64,000 nucleotides of DNA from Lachnospiraceae bacterium (lineage in GTDB: Bacteria > Bacillota > Clostridia > Lachnospirales > Lachnospiraceae): contig VSNM01000024.1 of the NCBI GenBank assembly GCA_009774245.1, positions 3,944 through 67,943 on the forward strand, in the 5' to 3' direction. Below are positions 16,583 through 25,549 of the stretch, piece after piece. A program made the position numbers and the translations under genes. Every line of letters begins with the position of its first letter. Within the stretch, counting starts at the first letter, position 1. The notes below the pieces were generated by a model. That model was not told where the DNA came from. It saw only the letters and a program-made list of their open reading frames with translations, and made no database searches.

Positions 16583-17740
16583 TTATTTTCTCGAATAATG
16601 CCTAAGCATCGGTATCAGCTCACTCATGCATTTTATCGTGTAATCAATCTCCGCCTCCGTGGTGTACAGGCTAAAGCTAAACCGCAGTGTGGAGTCGAGA
16701 TACTGTTTCTCGACACCGATCGCCTTCAATGTCGCCGATACGGATGGCTTGTTGGACGAGCATGCGCTGCCCGCGGACACATAGATTCCCTTGTCCTCGA
16801 GCGCGTGCAGCATCACCTCGCTGCGAACGCCCTGTATGGAGACGCTGACTACATGCGGTGCGCCTTCCCGCCCTGCAGGACCGTTGAGCCGGATACCGTC
16901 TATGGCGCTCACACCTTTCACAAAGCGCTCCTTGATACCATATAAATAGTTGATCTTCGACTCAAAATCCACAAAGATCTCCTCGACAGCCTTCGCCATA
17001 CCTGCAATCCCTGGAACATTTTCCGTACCGGAGCGCATTCCCCGCTGCTGCCCGCCGCCGAAAATGATCGGGCGCACTTTCGCCTTCTCATTAATATACA
17101 AAAATCCCACACCCTTCGGCCCGTGAATCTTGTGGGCGCTCACAGACAACAGATCAATGTGCATCCGTTTGGGATAAATTTTGAACTTTCCAAAGCCCTG
17201 GACTGCATCGACATGAAACAGCGTATTGGGATTCATGCGCTTGATCAGCTCGCCTGCCTGTTCGATCGGCTGCACAGCGCCCACCTCGTTGTTCGTGTGC
17301 ATGATCGACACCAGGATCGTATTCCTGGTCATCGCTTTCTCGAGATCAGCAAGGCGGATGACACCGTTTGTATCCACCGGAAGATACGTCACTGCGAATC
17401 CCTGTTCCTCCAGATAAGCGCAGGTCTGCAGCACCGCGGGGTGCTCAATCCTGGTCGTTATGATATGCCTGCCTGCCCGGCAGTTTGCATACGCGCCGCC
17501 AATCAGGGCGATATTGTCCGACTCTGTTCCTCCTGATGTAAAGAGTATTTCCTTTTCCTGTACTTTCATGCATTTTGCAATGACTTCTTTTGCGTAGCGC
17601 ACATATTTTTCGCTCTCCACACCCTTTTTGTGCATACTCGAGGGGTTTCCATAGTCCTCACACATGATATGTGTCATGAACGATGCGACTTCCGGCAGAC
17701 ATTTCGTGGTTGCCGAGTTATCAAGATAAACTTCCATCAT
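16583..17740 (-). CDS. nifS: Cysteine desulfurase (NifS/NifZ type)
   Basis: A 385-residue PLP enzyme that removes sulfur from cysteine and hands it to ThiI. Marks: YLDNSATT at the N-terminus, the PLP lysine in SVSAHKIHGPKG near residue 203, and the persulfide cysteine in SAGSACSS near 325. The start at ATG 17740 has AAGGTG 5 bases upstream. The position directly before thiI supports the tRNA-thiolation role over general Fe-S assembly. A 21-base inverted repeat upstream may be its operator. Confidence 0.93.
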   Translation of the reverse strand: MMEVYLDNSATTKCLPEVASFMTHIMCEDYGNPSSMHKKGVESEKYVRYAKEVIAKCMKVQEKEILFTSGGTESDNIALIGGAYANCRAGRHIITTRIEHPAVLQTCAYLEEQGFAVTYLPVDTNGVIRLADLEKAMTRNTILVSIMHTNNEVGAVQPIEQAGELIKRMNPNTLFHVDAVQGFGKFKIYPKRMHIDLLSVSAHKIHGPKGVGFLYINEKAKVRPIIFGGGQQRGMRSGTENVPGIAGMAKAVEEIFVDFESKINYLYGIKERFVKGVSAIDGIRLNGPAGREGAPHVVSVSIQGVRSEVMLHALEDKGIYVSAGSACSSNKPSVSATLKAIGVEKQYLDSTLRFSFSLYTTEAEIDYTIKCMSELIPMLRHYSRK

Positions 17741-17777
17741 ATTCACACCTTCAAACGTATTTTGTCTCTATTCACAG

Positions 17778-17798
17778 TCAGACAAAAAATATGTCTAA
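17778..17798. promoter_or_regulatory. Inverted repeat upstream of nifS-thiI
   Basis: TCAGACA and TGTCTAA separated by 7 bases, an interrupted palindrome about 40 bases before the desulfurase start. It looks like a dimeric repressor site; the regulator is unknown. Confidence 0.4.
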
Positions 17799-17892
17799 CC
17801 TTAAAATAGGAATCATATAATATTAATATGCGCTCTTTACGGATTCTGTGCGCGGTTGGATTCCACAATATTCATTTGCCCCCAGTAATTCC

Positions 17893-18651
17893 CTACTCCT
17901 CCAACTGATACATAATCCATGCCATCACCGTCATGCCTGCGGTCTCTGTGCGCAGAATCCGTCTGCCCAGCGTGATCGGCTTCATACCACGGGAAATGGC
18001 TGCCTGTATTTCGCTCTCCTCAAATCCACCCTCTGGTCCTATAAAAACAGCGACGGATTGTCCCAGCGCAAGACGTTCTATCACCTGTCTCGTCCCCGCC
18101 ATGCCCACCGCCCCGTCAAGCGTATTTTCCATCTCATAAGGAACGAGCTTCACATCCATATTTTGTGCGTATTCCAGCGCCTCCTGATAACCCATGACTT
18201 CCTGCACCACTGGCACGACGCCGCGCCTGCTCTGCTTGGCGGCAGCCTCCGCGATTCCCTGCCAGCGCGCGGTCTTTGCCCTTGCTTTCTTCTCGTCCAG
18301 TTTTACCACACAGCGTTTCATGGCTACCGGAATAATCTCATATACGCCAAGTTCTACCATTTTCTGGATAATAAACTCCATCTTGTCCCCTTTGGGGAGT
18401 CCCTGAAACAGATACACCCTGGAGGGCAGCTCCACACCGTCCTCCTTGACAAAACGCAGCGTACAGACAACTTCTGTATCCGTAATCTCCTCGATGCCGC
18501 ACCGGTAATCCCTGCCGTCAACACCGTTGCTGACGCTGATCTCATCGCCTGGTCTCAATCGGAGCACATTCCGGATATGGTTCACATCGCCGCCCGTAAT
18601 TATGACACTCCTGTCAGAAATCTGTGATGGCTCCACAAAAAAATGATACAT
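17893..18651 (-). CDS. rsmE: 16S rRNA m3U1498 methyltransferase
   Basis: A 252-residue SPOUT methyltransferase acting on the 30S subunit. The N-terminal PUA-like part has GGDVNHIRNVLRLRPGDEI, and the C-terminal knot has SVAVFIGPEGGFEESEI and LGRRILRTETAGMTVMAW. The ATG has GGAGAG 8 bases upstream. It directly follows prmA in the same direction, as in Bacillus. No unusual features. Confidence 0.95.
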   Translation of the reverse strand: MYHFFVEPSQISDRSVIITGGDVNHIRNVLRLRPGDEISVSNGVDGRDYRCGIEEITDTEVVCTLRFVKEDGVELPSRVYLFQGLPKGDKMEFIIQKMVELGVYEIIPVAMKRCVVKLDEKKARAKTARWQGIAEAAAKQSRRGVVPVVQEVMGYQEALEYAQNMDVKLVPYEMENTLDGAVGMAGTRQVIERLALGQSVAVFIGPEGGFEESEIQAAISRGMKPITLGRRILRTETAGMTVMAWIMYQLEE

Positions 18652-18716
18652 ATGCCGATCTCTCCACTTCCATCTCTAAGGTTCTAAAGTTCTAAGGCGC
18701 ATTTGAAAATGCGCTA

Positions 18717-19682
18717 TCACTTCCTGCGCGCAGTGACGTTCACCCACTCCCCCTGATAAGTCACCTCTATGACTTCCAGTCCCGCCGCCTCCACCGCGTC
18801 GCGCACGGTCTGCTCCTTGTTGTCGATAATACCGGAGGTGATGTATATCCCGCCCGGTTTGAGCTGGTTTACGATCACCGGCGTCAGCGGCACAAGCACG
18901 TCCGCCAGAATATTTGCGACAACAATGTCATATTTTGCATAACCAACCTGATCCTGCACGGCCTTGTCCGTGATAATGTTCCCGATCATCATCTCAAAAC
19001 GCTCCGGCGCGATCCTGTTCGCCTCCATGTTTTCCCGCACAGCCTCCACCGCGCAGGGATCAAGATCCGTTCCGACTGCGTGTCTGATGCCATACATCAG
19101 GGAAATAATAGAGAGAATGCCGCTCCCCGTCCCCACGTCGAGCAGCTCTGTCTCCGATGTGATATGTTTCTTCAACTGCCGGATACACAGCTGCGTCGTC
19201 TCATGCATTCCCGTGCCAAACGCCGTGCCTGGATCGATATGCAGGATCTTTTTGTCCCTGTCCTCAGGTCTGACTTCCTCCCACGACGGTATCACAAGCA
19301 GGTCATCGATATAAAACTGGTGGAAAAACTGTTTCCAGTTGTTGATCCAGTCGATATCCTCCGTCTCGGAGACCATGATCGTCCCTTCCCCGATCTCCAT
19401 AAAATTGCGCAGGTCATCGAGTTCCCGGTTGATATTCGCGACCATTTCCTCGGTATCAACCGGAGCTTCGTCGCTCTCCTCCACAAAGAAGCTCAGATAC
19501 GCAATCCCGTCGTCCTCCGGTCCGTCAGGCAGGATATCCACAAACATCTGCTCCTTTTCGAGCGGCGTCAGTGGAACTTTGTCCTCAATCTGCGCCCCCT
19601 CCAGACCGATATCGTACAGCGTGCTGATAATGATATCCTCCGCGTCCGTGATCGTCTTTATCGTAAATTTTTTCCATTTCAT
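18717..19682 (-). CDS. prmA: Ribosomal protein L11 methyltransferase
   Basis: About 321 residues. The N-terminal domain targets L11, and the C-terminal class I methyltransferase has motif I LLDVGTGSGILSIISLMYG near residue 180 and DIVVANILADVL (the NIL catalytic segment). It trimethylates ribosomal protein L11. ATG 19682 (MKWKKF) has GGGAGG 7 bases upstream, better than the in-frame start at 19697. A short GCGCATTT/AAATGCGC hairpin lies right at its 3' end, before rsmE. Confidence 0.94.
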   Translation of the reverse strand: MKWKKFTIKTITDAEDIIISTLYDIGLEGAQIEDKVPLTPLEKEQMFVDILPDGPEDDGIAYLSFFVEESDEAPVDTEEMVANINRELDDLRNFMEIGEGTIMVSETEDIDWINNWKQFFHQFYIDDLLVIPSWEEVRPEDRDKKILHIDPGTAFGTGMHETTQLCIRQLKKHITSETELLDVGTGSGILSIISLMYGIRHAVGTDLDPCAVEAVRENMEANRIAPERFEMMIGNIITDKAVQDQVGYAKYDIVVANILADVLVPLTPVIVNQLKPGGIYITSGIIDNKEQTVRDAVEAAGLEVIEVTYQGEWVNVTARRK

Positions 19683-19736
19683 ACCCAGACCTCCCAACTT
19701 TCGCTTTTCGAAAAAGCACTTCGCTTGTATGACTCC

Positions 19737-20285
19737 TTACCCAAGAATACATTGATCACAAAACAACTTTATCTCATCCACTCTGCCTGCGACATCTTCT
19801 TTCGATTCCACAGAACATAATCCGAGGCTGCCACTTGGTTTTATTTCAAGATGTCCGTAAAAATGCTCTATGCTGCCAATGATTCTATGGCATTCCTGCA
19901 TACCGGGACCTGTCCTCAACGCAATCACATAACCGTACTTTCCCTGTGGTATCGTTGCATGAGGTTCATGCGTATTACACCATGGAGTACACCTGTCAAT
20001 AAACACTTTAAACTGGCCCGGAATATCAGCCCAGTACGACGGTGAAACTGATACAATTCTGTCCGCCCACGCGTATTGCTCGATTAGTTTCCTGGTATCA
20101 TCTTTCTGAAAACACTCTGCTGTTGTATGGCACTGCCTGCATCCTTTGCAGAATTTAATATCAAAATCATCAATACAGACACACTTTACCTGATTATTTT
20201 TGTTGACATACGCACTTACAATATTGACAATTTCGGCAGTTGCGCCATTCCTGACCGGACTACAGTTGACAATCAATATATTCAT
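19737..20285 (-). CDS. Flavodoxin-fold NAD(P)H-dependent FMN reductase
   Basis: 182 residues. The flavodoxin-like FMN site is NILIVNCSPVRNGATAE at the N-terminus, with a flavin-stacking VSPSYWADIPGQFKVFIDR segment near residue 80. A Cys-rich stretch CKGCRQCHTTAEC (about 48-60) resembles iron-sulfur flavoproteins of Clostridia. ATG 20285 has a perfect AGGAGG 5 bases upstream. It has its own TATAAT promoter and lies between the heat-shock operon and prmA, where the Bacillus order has no gene, so it is likely an insertion. The substrate is unknown. Confidence 0.82.
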   Translation of the reverse strand: MNILIVNCSPVRNGATAEIVNIVSAYVNKNNQVKCVCIDDFDIKFCKGCRQCHTTAECFQKDDTRKLIEQYAWADRIVSVSPSYWADIPGQFKVFIDRCTPWCNTHEPHATIPQGKYGYVIALRTGPGMQECHRIIGSIEHFYGHLEIKPSGSLGLCSVESKEDVAGRVDEIKLFCDQCILG

Positions 20286-20458
20286 ATCTACCTCCTGAAA
20301 AACTGTTAAGGCCTTGCCTGTTCCCCTAGAGCATGTATTCTGCCAAAGAACCCCTTGCTGTTTCCGGAATAAAATCATCCAGCACAGTAATAATCAACCG
20401 TTGATTCTTCTTTGCGTTTATATCTTCCAATGGTTGAATAGTTTCCAACTATCATTAT

Positions 20459-20488
20459 ATTATACCTGAAAAGAACCGCAGATAGCAA
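20459..20488 (-). promoter_or_regulatory. Promoter of the flavoprotein gene
   Basis: Minus strand TTGCTA (20488-20483), 18-base spacer, consensus TATAAT (20464-20459). Confidence 0.65.
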
Positions 20489-20535
20489 CCTATATTTATT
20501 AAGATATTCAATAAAGATTTGGTGTGATTTTAAGC

Positions 20536-20564
20536 TTGTTATTATAGTTGTCTAGTATTATACT
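20536..20564 (+). promoter_or_regulatory. Promoter of the YD-repeat lipoprotein gene
   Basis: TTGTTA (20536-20541), 17-base spacer, TATACT (20559-20564), about 95 bases before the start codon; AAAAAGGAGG precedes the ATG. Confidence 0.6.
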
Positions 20565-20659
20565 AAATCTATACAGCAGTAGTCCGCCGTCCATGGAGGT
20601 ACTAAGAATCTGTGAATAGGAAATCTTTTAAATAAGAATTTTTAAAAAGGAGGCATACT

Positions 20660-21547
20660 ATGAAAAAACATATTTGGCAATCCGTCGTCAGTATCCTTAC
20701 AAGCATGATACTTCTGACAGCCTGCACAAACAAAGAGGCTGTATCTGCAAAGCCGGAGCCGCCTACGGCATCACCTCAGGAAGAAACAGTCCTGGTTTAT
20801 CGCATATCTGAAGAAATCATGTACAACAATAACGACAGCAATTCCAATGAAAATGGATTGACGGAAGCACTCCGCTTCGAGTACGAATATGATGCGGACG
20901 GAAATAAGACACGACAGACCGGATATGACAGCTATGGAAATGGCAACACCCTGGAATATACATATGATTTTGACACAGATGCTATCAAAGTCAGGGAAAC
21001 ATACTGCGACAACGATAATAGCAGTGCCCCAAAATGGGTGGATTATCAATACGACACAGACGGCGAGATGACCCAACGCGCTTATTGGCAGGGAAACGAT
21101 TACATGGTAACCCGGTTTTACGACGCGGATGCGGATTGCCCTGCGATCGCCCTGATATCGTATCCGCTTCTGGCAGCGCTTGGCGATTCAGACGTGATGC
21201 GGTATATCAGTTATAATAACGGGGCTGTGACGGAGTTTGCAACGGCGCAGTATGACGCGGACGGAAACAAAGTCAGGGAAACCATCTATCTGGCAGATGG
21301 TTCTCCCCTGTATTCCTATGAGTATGACTACGACGCGGCCGGAAACATAACCCGGGAAACAGTCTATGACGCGGACGGCGCCTTACTGAACACAGGCATG
21401 TTTGCATATCGCTATGACGAGCATGGCAACGTCCTTGAGCAGCGGCGATATCTGAATGGAAATTTTACGGGAATGACAAAATATAATTACATTCAACTAA
21501 GGGCTTTGTGCGATCTCAATATCGCACAAAGCCCTTTATCTTCATGA
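20660..21547 (+). CDS. Secreted lipoprotein with RHS/YD-type repeats
   Basis: 295 residues. The signal peptide ends in the lipobox LTAC (Cys about 22), so the protein should be anchored outside the membrane. After a Pro/Ser-rich linker come several repeats of the form Y-(D/E)-Y-D-x-x-G-N-x-(T/V)-R-E-T, as in RHS and wall-associated YD repeats. There are only about five or six repeats and no toxin domain, so it is not a polymorphic toxin; sugar or wall binding is possible. The last 15 or so codons run through the terminator hairpin, which suggests that an earlier stop was lost. Confidence 0.72.
   Translation: MKKHIWQSVVSILTSMILLTACTNKEAVSAKPEPPTASPQEETVLVYRISEEIMYNNNDSNSNENGLTEALRFEYEYDADGNKTRQTGYDSYGNGNTLEYTYDFDTDAIKVRETYCDNDNSSAPKWVDYQYDTDGEMTQRAYWQGNDYMVTRFYDADADCPAIALISYPLLAALGDSDVMRYISYNNGAVTEFATAQYDADGNKVRETIYLADGSPLYSYEYDYDAAGNITRETVYDADGALLNTGMFAYRYDEHGNVLEQRRYLNGNFTGMTKYNYIQLRALCDLNIAQSPLSS
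21499..21536. terminator. Shared terminator between the lipoprotein gene and dnaJ
   Basis: Perfect 15-bp stem AGGGCTTTGTGCGAT with its complement around a 6-base loop, flanked by A and T on either side. It serves both converging genes and lies inside the lipoprotein reading frame. Confidence 0.8.
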
Positions 21548-21553
21548 AAAACA

Positions 21554-22738
21554 TTATTTGTTGAAAAATCCCTTGCGCTTTTTCTCTTTCTTGTCCTTAT
21601 CTTCATTCAGGTCGTTGTTTTCCATATTCCTTACAGCCTCTAAGCTGTTTCCGGTCTCCCTGTCAAACTGCCGCAAAAGCTCCTTTGCCTCGCTCGAAAG
21701 CCGGTCTGGCACCTGCACTACCAGCGTCACATAATGATCTCCGCGGACATCCTTATTCCGCAGCGACGGAACGCCTTTTCCGCGCAGTCTGACGCGCGTA
21801 TCCGTCTGCGTACCTGCCTTCACATCATAGACCACCCTGCCGTCCACAGTATCGATCAATACCTCGCCACCGAGAGCCGCTACCGCAAAGGATACCGGGA
21901 CGGTGGAGAAGATATTCATATCCTGCCGCTGGAAGATCGGATGTCTGTCGACTACTACCTCCACCAGCAGATCGCCTCTCGGACCGCCGTTCACACCCGG
22001 CTCGCCCTTATCCCGTATCCGCACGCTCTGGCCATTGTCAATACCGGCTGGGATGGACACCTGTATCTTCTTCCTGCCTGCTATATAACCGCTTCCATGA
22101 CAGTCCGGACATTTCTCCTTGACTGTTTTACCGGAACCTCCACAGTCAGGACACACCTGCGCATTTCGGATAATGCCAAACGGTGTCTTACTCTGTGTCA
22201 CAACCTGCCCGCGCCCGCCGCAGCGGTGGCAGGTTTCCGGTGATGTGCCGGGTTTCGCGCCGCTGCCGTTACAGGTCTTGCAGGTATCCTTGAGATTGAG
22301 TTCGAGTTCCTTGTCAATACCAAAGACCGCCTCCTCGAACGTGATGCGCACACTGGTACGAATATTCGCTCCCTTCATCGGTCCATTGCTTCTCGAACTG
22401 CTTCTGCCGCCGCCAAAGAAATCACCAAAAATATCACCAAAAATGTCAGAGAAATCAGCCCCGCCGAAATCGAAGCCGCCGAATCCGCCTGCGCCGCCGC
22501 CCTCAAATGCGGCGTGCCCAAACTGATCATACTGGCGTCTCTTGTCAGGATCACTTAATACGGCATAGGCCTCTGACGCTTCCTTGAATTTCTTCTCAGC
22601 CTCAGCATCACCCGGATTCATATCCGGATGATATTTCTTGGCAAGCTGTCTGTATGCTTTTTTAATGCTGGCATCGTCCGCGCCCCGCTCAACACCTAAT
22701 ACCTCATAATAATCTCTCTTCTGCTCTGCCATGTTCAT
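21554..22738 (-). CDS. dnaJ: Chaperone DnaJ
   Basis: A 394-residue Hsp40 co-chaperone of DnaK. The J domain carries YHPDMNPGD, followed by a long Gly/Phe region with GGAGGFGGFDFGG, then four zinc-binding repeats (CKTCNGSG, CHRCGGRG, CPDCGGSG, CPDCHGSG) and the C-terminal substrate domain. The C-terminus ends with a lysine-rich tail (KDKKEKKRKGFF). ATG 22738 has AAAGG 5 bases upstream; ATG 22732 (MAEQK) is an alternative. It is separated from dnaK by 130 bases with two hairpins. Confidence 0.96.
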   Translation of the reverse strand: MNMAEQKRDYYEVLGVERGADDASIKKAYRQLAKKYHPDMNPGDAEAEKKFKEASEAYAVLSDPDKRRQYDQFGHAAFEGGGAGGFGGFDFGGADFSDIFGDIFGDFFGGGRSSSRSNGPMKGANIRTSVRITFEEAVFGIDKELELNLKDTCKTCNGSGAKPGTSPETCHRCGGRGQVVTQSKTPFGIIRNAQVCPDCGGSGKTVKEKCPDCHGSGYIAGRKKIQVSIPAGIDNGQSVRIRDKGEPGVNGGPRGDLLVEVVVDRHPIFQRQDMNIFSTVPVSFAVAALGGEVLIDTVDGRVVYDVKAGTQTDTRVRLRGKGVPSLRNKDVRGDHYVTLVVQVPDRLSSEAKELLRQFDRETGNSLEAVRNMENNDLNEDKDKKEKKRKGFFNK

Positions 22739-22785
22739 CCATGCCTTTCTTTTAATCAGTATAAATCAAACACAATCCACGCAAA

Positions 22786-22850
22786 GAACGCCGTCTTTTG
22801 GGCGTTCCTTGAAAAACTTAGCACGTCCCAGGCGGCGTATCTTGCCGCCT
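22786..22850 (-). terminator. Two hairpins between dnaK and dnaJ
   Basis: GAACGCC/GGCGTTC (22786-22807) and AGGCGGC/GCCGCCT (22830-22850). Both are short GC stems in the intercistronic gap. They could partly terminate transcription or stabilise the processed dnaK mRNA, making DnaK more abundant than DnaJ; this is inference. Confidence 0.5.
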
Positions 22851-22867
22851 AAGAGTTGTTTCGCTTT

Positions 22868-24742
22868 TTATACTTCTCTGTAATCTCCGTCAACAACATC
22901 ATCTGCCGCGCCCGCGTCCTGTGTCTGCTCCGCGCCGCCCATGTTGCTCATATCCGGTCCTGCTGCGCCTGCCGCACCCTGCATGTTCTCATACATCTTG
23001 GTGAAAAGGTTCTGTGCTTTCGACATCAGCGCTTCCTGCTTACCCTTCAGCTCTGATACCTGATCCTCTGTCATCTCAGTATCCTTCGTACTCTCGAGCA
23101 ATGCCTTTAACTCATTCAGATCAGCCTCCAGCGCTGACTTCTCTGACGCATCGATCTTGTCACCAACCTCGTTCAACGCCTTCTCTGTCTGGAATACGAA
23201 AGAGTCCGCATCGTTTCTCGCGTCAATTGCCTCCTTGCGCTTTCTGTCCTGTGCCTCATATTCAGCTGCTTCCTTGACTGCCTTCTCGATATCCTCGTCA
23301 GACATGTTGGAGCCTGCTGTGATCGTGATGTGCTGCTCTTTTCCTGTACCCAGATCCTTCGCGGATACATTTACGATACCGTTCGCATCGATGTCAAATG
23401 TAACCTCGATCTGAGGAACGCCACGTCTTGCAGGAGGGATACCATCCAGTCTGAACTGTCCGAGTGACTTGTTGTCCCTTGCAAACTGTCTCTCACCCTG
23501 CACGACATTGATATCCACTGCCGTCTGGTTGTCTGCCGCCGTCGAGAAGATCTGGCTCTTCTTGGTCGGAATCGTTGTATTCCTCTCGATTAACTTGGTC
23601 GCAACGCCGCCCATCGTCTCGATGGAGAGTGAGAGTGGTGTGACATCAAGCAGCAGGATCTCGCCTGCACCCGCATCGCCTGCAAGCTTACCGCCCTGGA
23701 TAGAAGCGCCGATTGCCACGCACTCGTCCGGATTGAGGGACTTGCTGGGCTCCTTGCCTGTCAGCTGTTTTACCTTCTCCTGAACTGCCGGAATACGTGT
23801 GGAACCGCCTACCAGCAATACCTGACCGATCTCGGAAGCGGTCAGCCCTGCATCTTTCAGCGCGTTCTGTACCGGAACTGCCGTTCTCTCTACCAGATCG
23901 TTGGTCAGCTCATCAAATTTAGCCCTTGTGAGATTCATATCAAAGTGCTTAGGACCTTCTGCCGTCGCTGTGATAAACGGAAGGTTGATGTTTGTCGTCG
24001 TCGCGGAAGAGAGCTCTTTCTTCGCCTTCTCCGCTGCCTCCTTCAATCTCTGCATCGCCATCTTGTCGCTGGAGAGATCGATGCCCTCCTGCTTCTTGAA
24101 CTCGTCGATCATCCACTGGATCAGTTTGTTGTCAAAATCATCACCACCGAGATGCGTATCGCCGTTTGTCGCGAGAACCTCGATGACGCCATCGCCGATC
24201 TCGATGATGGACACATCAAATGTACCGCCGCCGAGGTCATACACCAGAATCTTCTGCTCTTTCTCGTTGTCAAGGCCATATGCCAGCGCTGCCGCTGTCG
24301 GCTCGTTGATGATACGCTTTACATCCAGTCCTGCGATCTTACCTGCATCCTTTGTCGCCTGACGCTGCGCATCATTGAAGTATGCCGGAACTGTGATGAC
24401 TGCCTCTGAAACCTTCTCGCCTAAGTAGCTCTCCGCATCTGCCTTCAATTTCTGCAGAATCATAGCGGAAATCTGCTGCGGAGAATACTTCTTGTCATCG
24501 ATCGTCCTGCCGTGGTCTGTACCCATATCTCTCTTGATGGACGCGATCGTCTTCTCCGCATTGGTGACAGCCTGACGCTTTGCCGGCTCGCCGACAAGTC
24601 TCTCACCTGTCTTCGTGAATGCCACGACAGAAGGTGTTGTCCTTGCTCCCTCTGTATTTGCGATAACGGTGGGCTTACCACCTTCCATAACTGCCACGCA
24701 GCTGTTTGTTGTACCTAAGTCAATACCAATAATCTTTGCCAT
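22868..24742 (-). CDS. dnaK: Chaperone DnaK (Hsp70)
   Basis: 624 residues, the Gram-positive Hsp70 length. ATPase phosphate-1 motif IGIDLGTTNSCVAV at the N-terminus, LVYDLGGGTFDVSI near 170, the NLS-like LVGGSTRIPAVQ near 310, then the substrate domain and a C-terminal lid rich in Gly/Ala ending in DDVVDGDYREV. AGGAGGAAAAAATC precedes the ATG. It works with GrpE and DnaJ encoded on either side. Confidence 0.98.
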   Translation of the reverse strand: MAKIIGIDLGTTNSCVAVMEGGKPTVIANTEGARTTPSVVAFTKTGERLVGEPAKRQAVTNAEKTIASIKRDMGTDHGRTIDDKKYSPQQISAMILQKLKADAESYLGEKVSEAVITVPAYFNDAQRQATKDAGKIAGLDVKRIINEPTAAALAYGLDNEKEQKILVYDLGGGTFDVSIIEIGDGVIEVLATNGDTHLGGDDFDNKLIQWMIDEFKKQEGIDLSSDKMAMQRLKEAAEKAKKELSSATTTNINLPFITATAEGPKHFDMNLTRAKFDELTNDLVERTAVPVQNALKDAGLTASEIGQVLLVGGSTRIPAVQEKVKQLTGKEPSKSLNPDECVAIGASIQGGKLAGDAGAGEILLLDVTPLSLSIETMGGVATKLIERNTTIPTKKSQIFSTAADNQTAVDINVVQGERQFARDNKSLGQFRLDGIPPARRGVPQIEVTFDIDANGIVNVSAKDLGTGKEQHITITAGSNMSDEDIEKAVKEAAEYEAQDRKRKEAIDARNDADSFVFQTEKALNEVGDKIDASEKSALEADLNELKALLESTKDTEMTEDQVSELKGKQEALMSKAQNLFTKMYENMQGAAGAAGPDMSNMGGAEQTQDAGAADDVVDGDYREV

Positions 24743-24807
24743 GATTTTTTCCTCCTCATTCTATAAAATCATATTTAATAACATTTCAATAAACTTTCCA
24801 AACGACT

Positions 24808-25470
24808 TTACTGGACAACTGCCACCATGCTGTGTCTCACGACACTGTCGCGGTAGGTATATCCCCTTTGAAGCTCCTGCGCGATGATTCCCGACTCATA
24901 CTCCTCGCTCTCCACCTGCATCACTGCATTGTGAAGCTCTGGATTAAACTCACAGCCAACTGCCTCAATCGGCTTGACCTCAAGCTTCTCAAGCTCTGTC
25001 ATCAGCTGCTTGTAGACCATGTTCATTCCCTCCGCAAAGGGCTGCTTGATCTCCTCCTCCGAGAGTCCCGCCAGACCTCTCTCGAAGTTATCCACAACAG
25101 GTAAGATCTTCTCCACCACGCTCTTTGCGCCGGTCTCAAACATTGCGGACTTCTCTTTCTCTGAGCGCTTCCTGAAATTGTCAAACTCTGCCATCTGGCG
25201 CTTCACCCTGTCCTCAAGCTCATCGACTTTCTCCTGAAGCTTGTTGGCCTTTTCTTTTTTGTCCTTCCCTAAGAAGGACTTCTTTTTCTCTTTTTTGTCT
25301 GCCTGATCACTCTTCTCAGTCTCGGTCTCTGCGTCTTTTACGGAATCTGCCGCTTCCGCATCTGCTGTCTCCGGATTCGCCGTCTCTGCATCTGGCGCCT
25401 TGACGTCCGCATCATCTGAGTTTGCATTTTCTTTGATCTGTTCATCCAATTCCTTTTCTTCCACTGCCAC
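24808..25470 (-). CDS. grpE: Nucleotide exchange factor GrpE
   Basis: 220 residues. The first 75 or so are a low-complexity acidic/Lys stretch (Asp, Glu, Ala, then KKEKKKSFLGKDKK). A long coiled coil follows, then the conserved GrpE head with EFDNFRKRSEKEK and GMNMVYKQL. The start codon is GTG, with AAAGGA 5 bases upstream. It releases ADP from DnaK. The N-terminal tail is longer than in many GrpE proteins. Confidence 0.95.
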   Translation of the reverse strand: MAVEEKELDEQIKENANSDDADVKAPDAETANPETADAEAADSVKDAETETEKSDQADKKEKKKSFLGKDKKEKANKLQEKVDELEDRVKRQMAEFDNFRKRSEKEKSAMFETGAKSVVEKILPVVDNFERGLAGLSEEEIKQPFAEGMNMVYKQLMTELEKLEVKPIEAVGCEFNPELHNAVMQVESEEYESGIIAQELQRGYTYRDSVVRHSMVAVVQ

Positions 25471-25549
25471 TCGTTTCCTTTCTATATTCTAATATAATTC
25501 TAATATAATTCTACAATACATTTCCTTAATATATTTTATAATGCCTGCC

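Larger units (their letters stand above)
20286..20659. promoter_or_regulatory. Divergent promoter region
   Basis: 374 bases without a gene, holding the two divergent promoters listed next. The rest is AT-rich, and I saw no structured RNA or ORF. Confidence 0.55.

Noticed and set aside
20660..21547. YD-repeat lipoprotein considered as a polymorphic (RHS) toxin
   Set aside because: Too short, with no RHS core shell, no C-terminal toxin domain and no immunity gene; the lipobox points to a surface lipoprotein.
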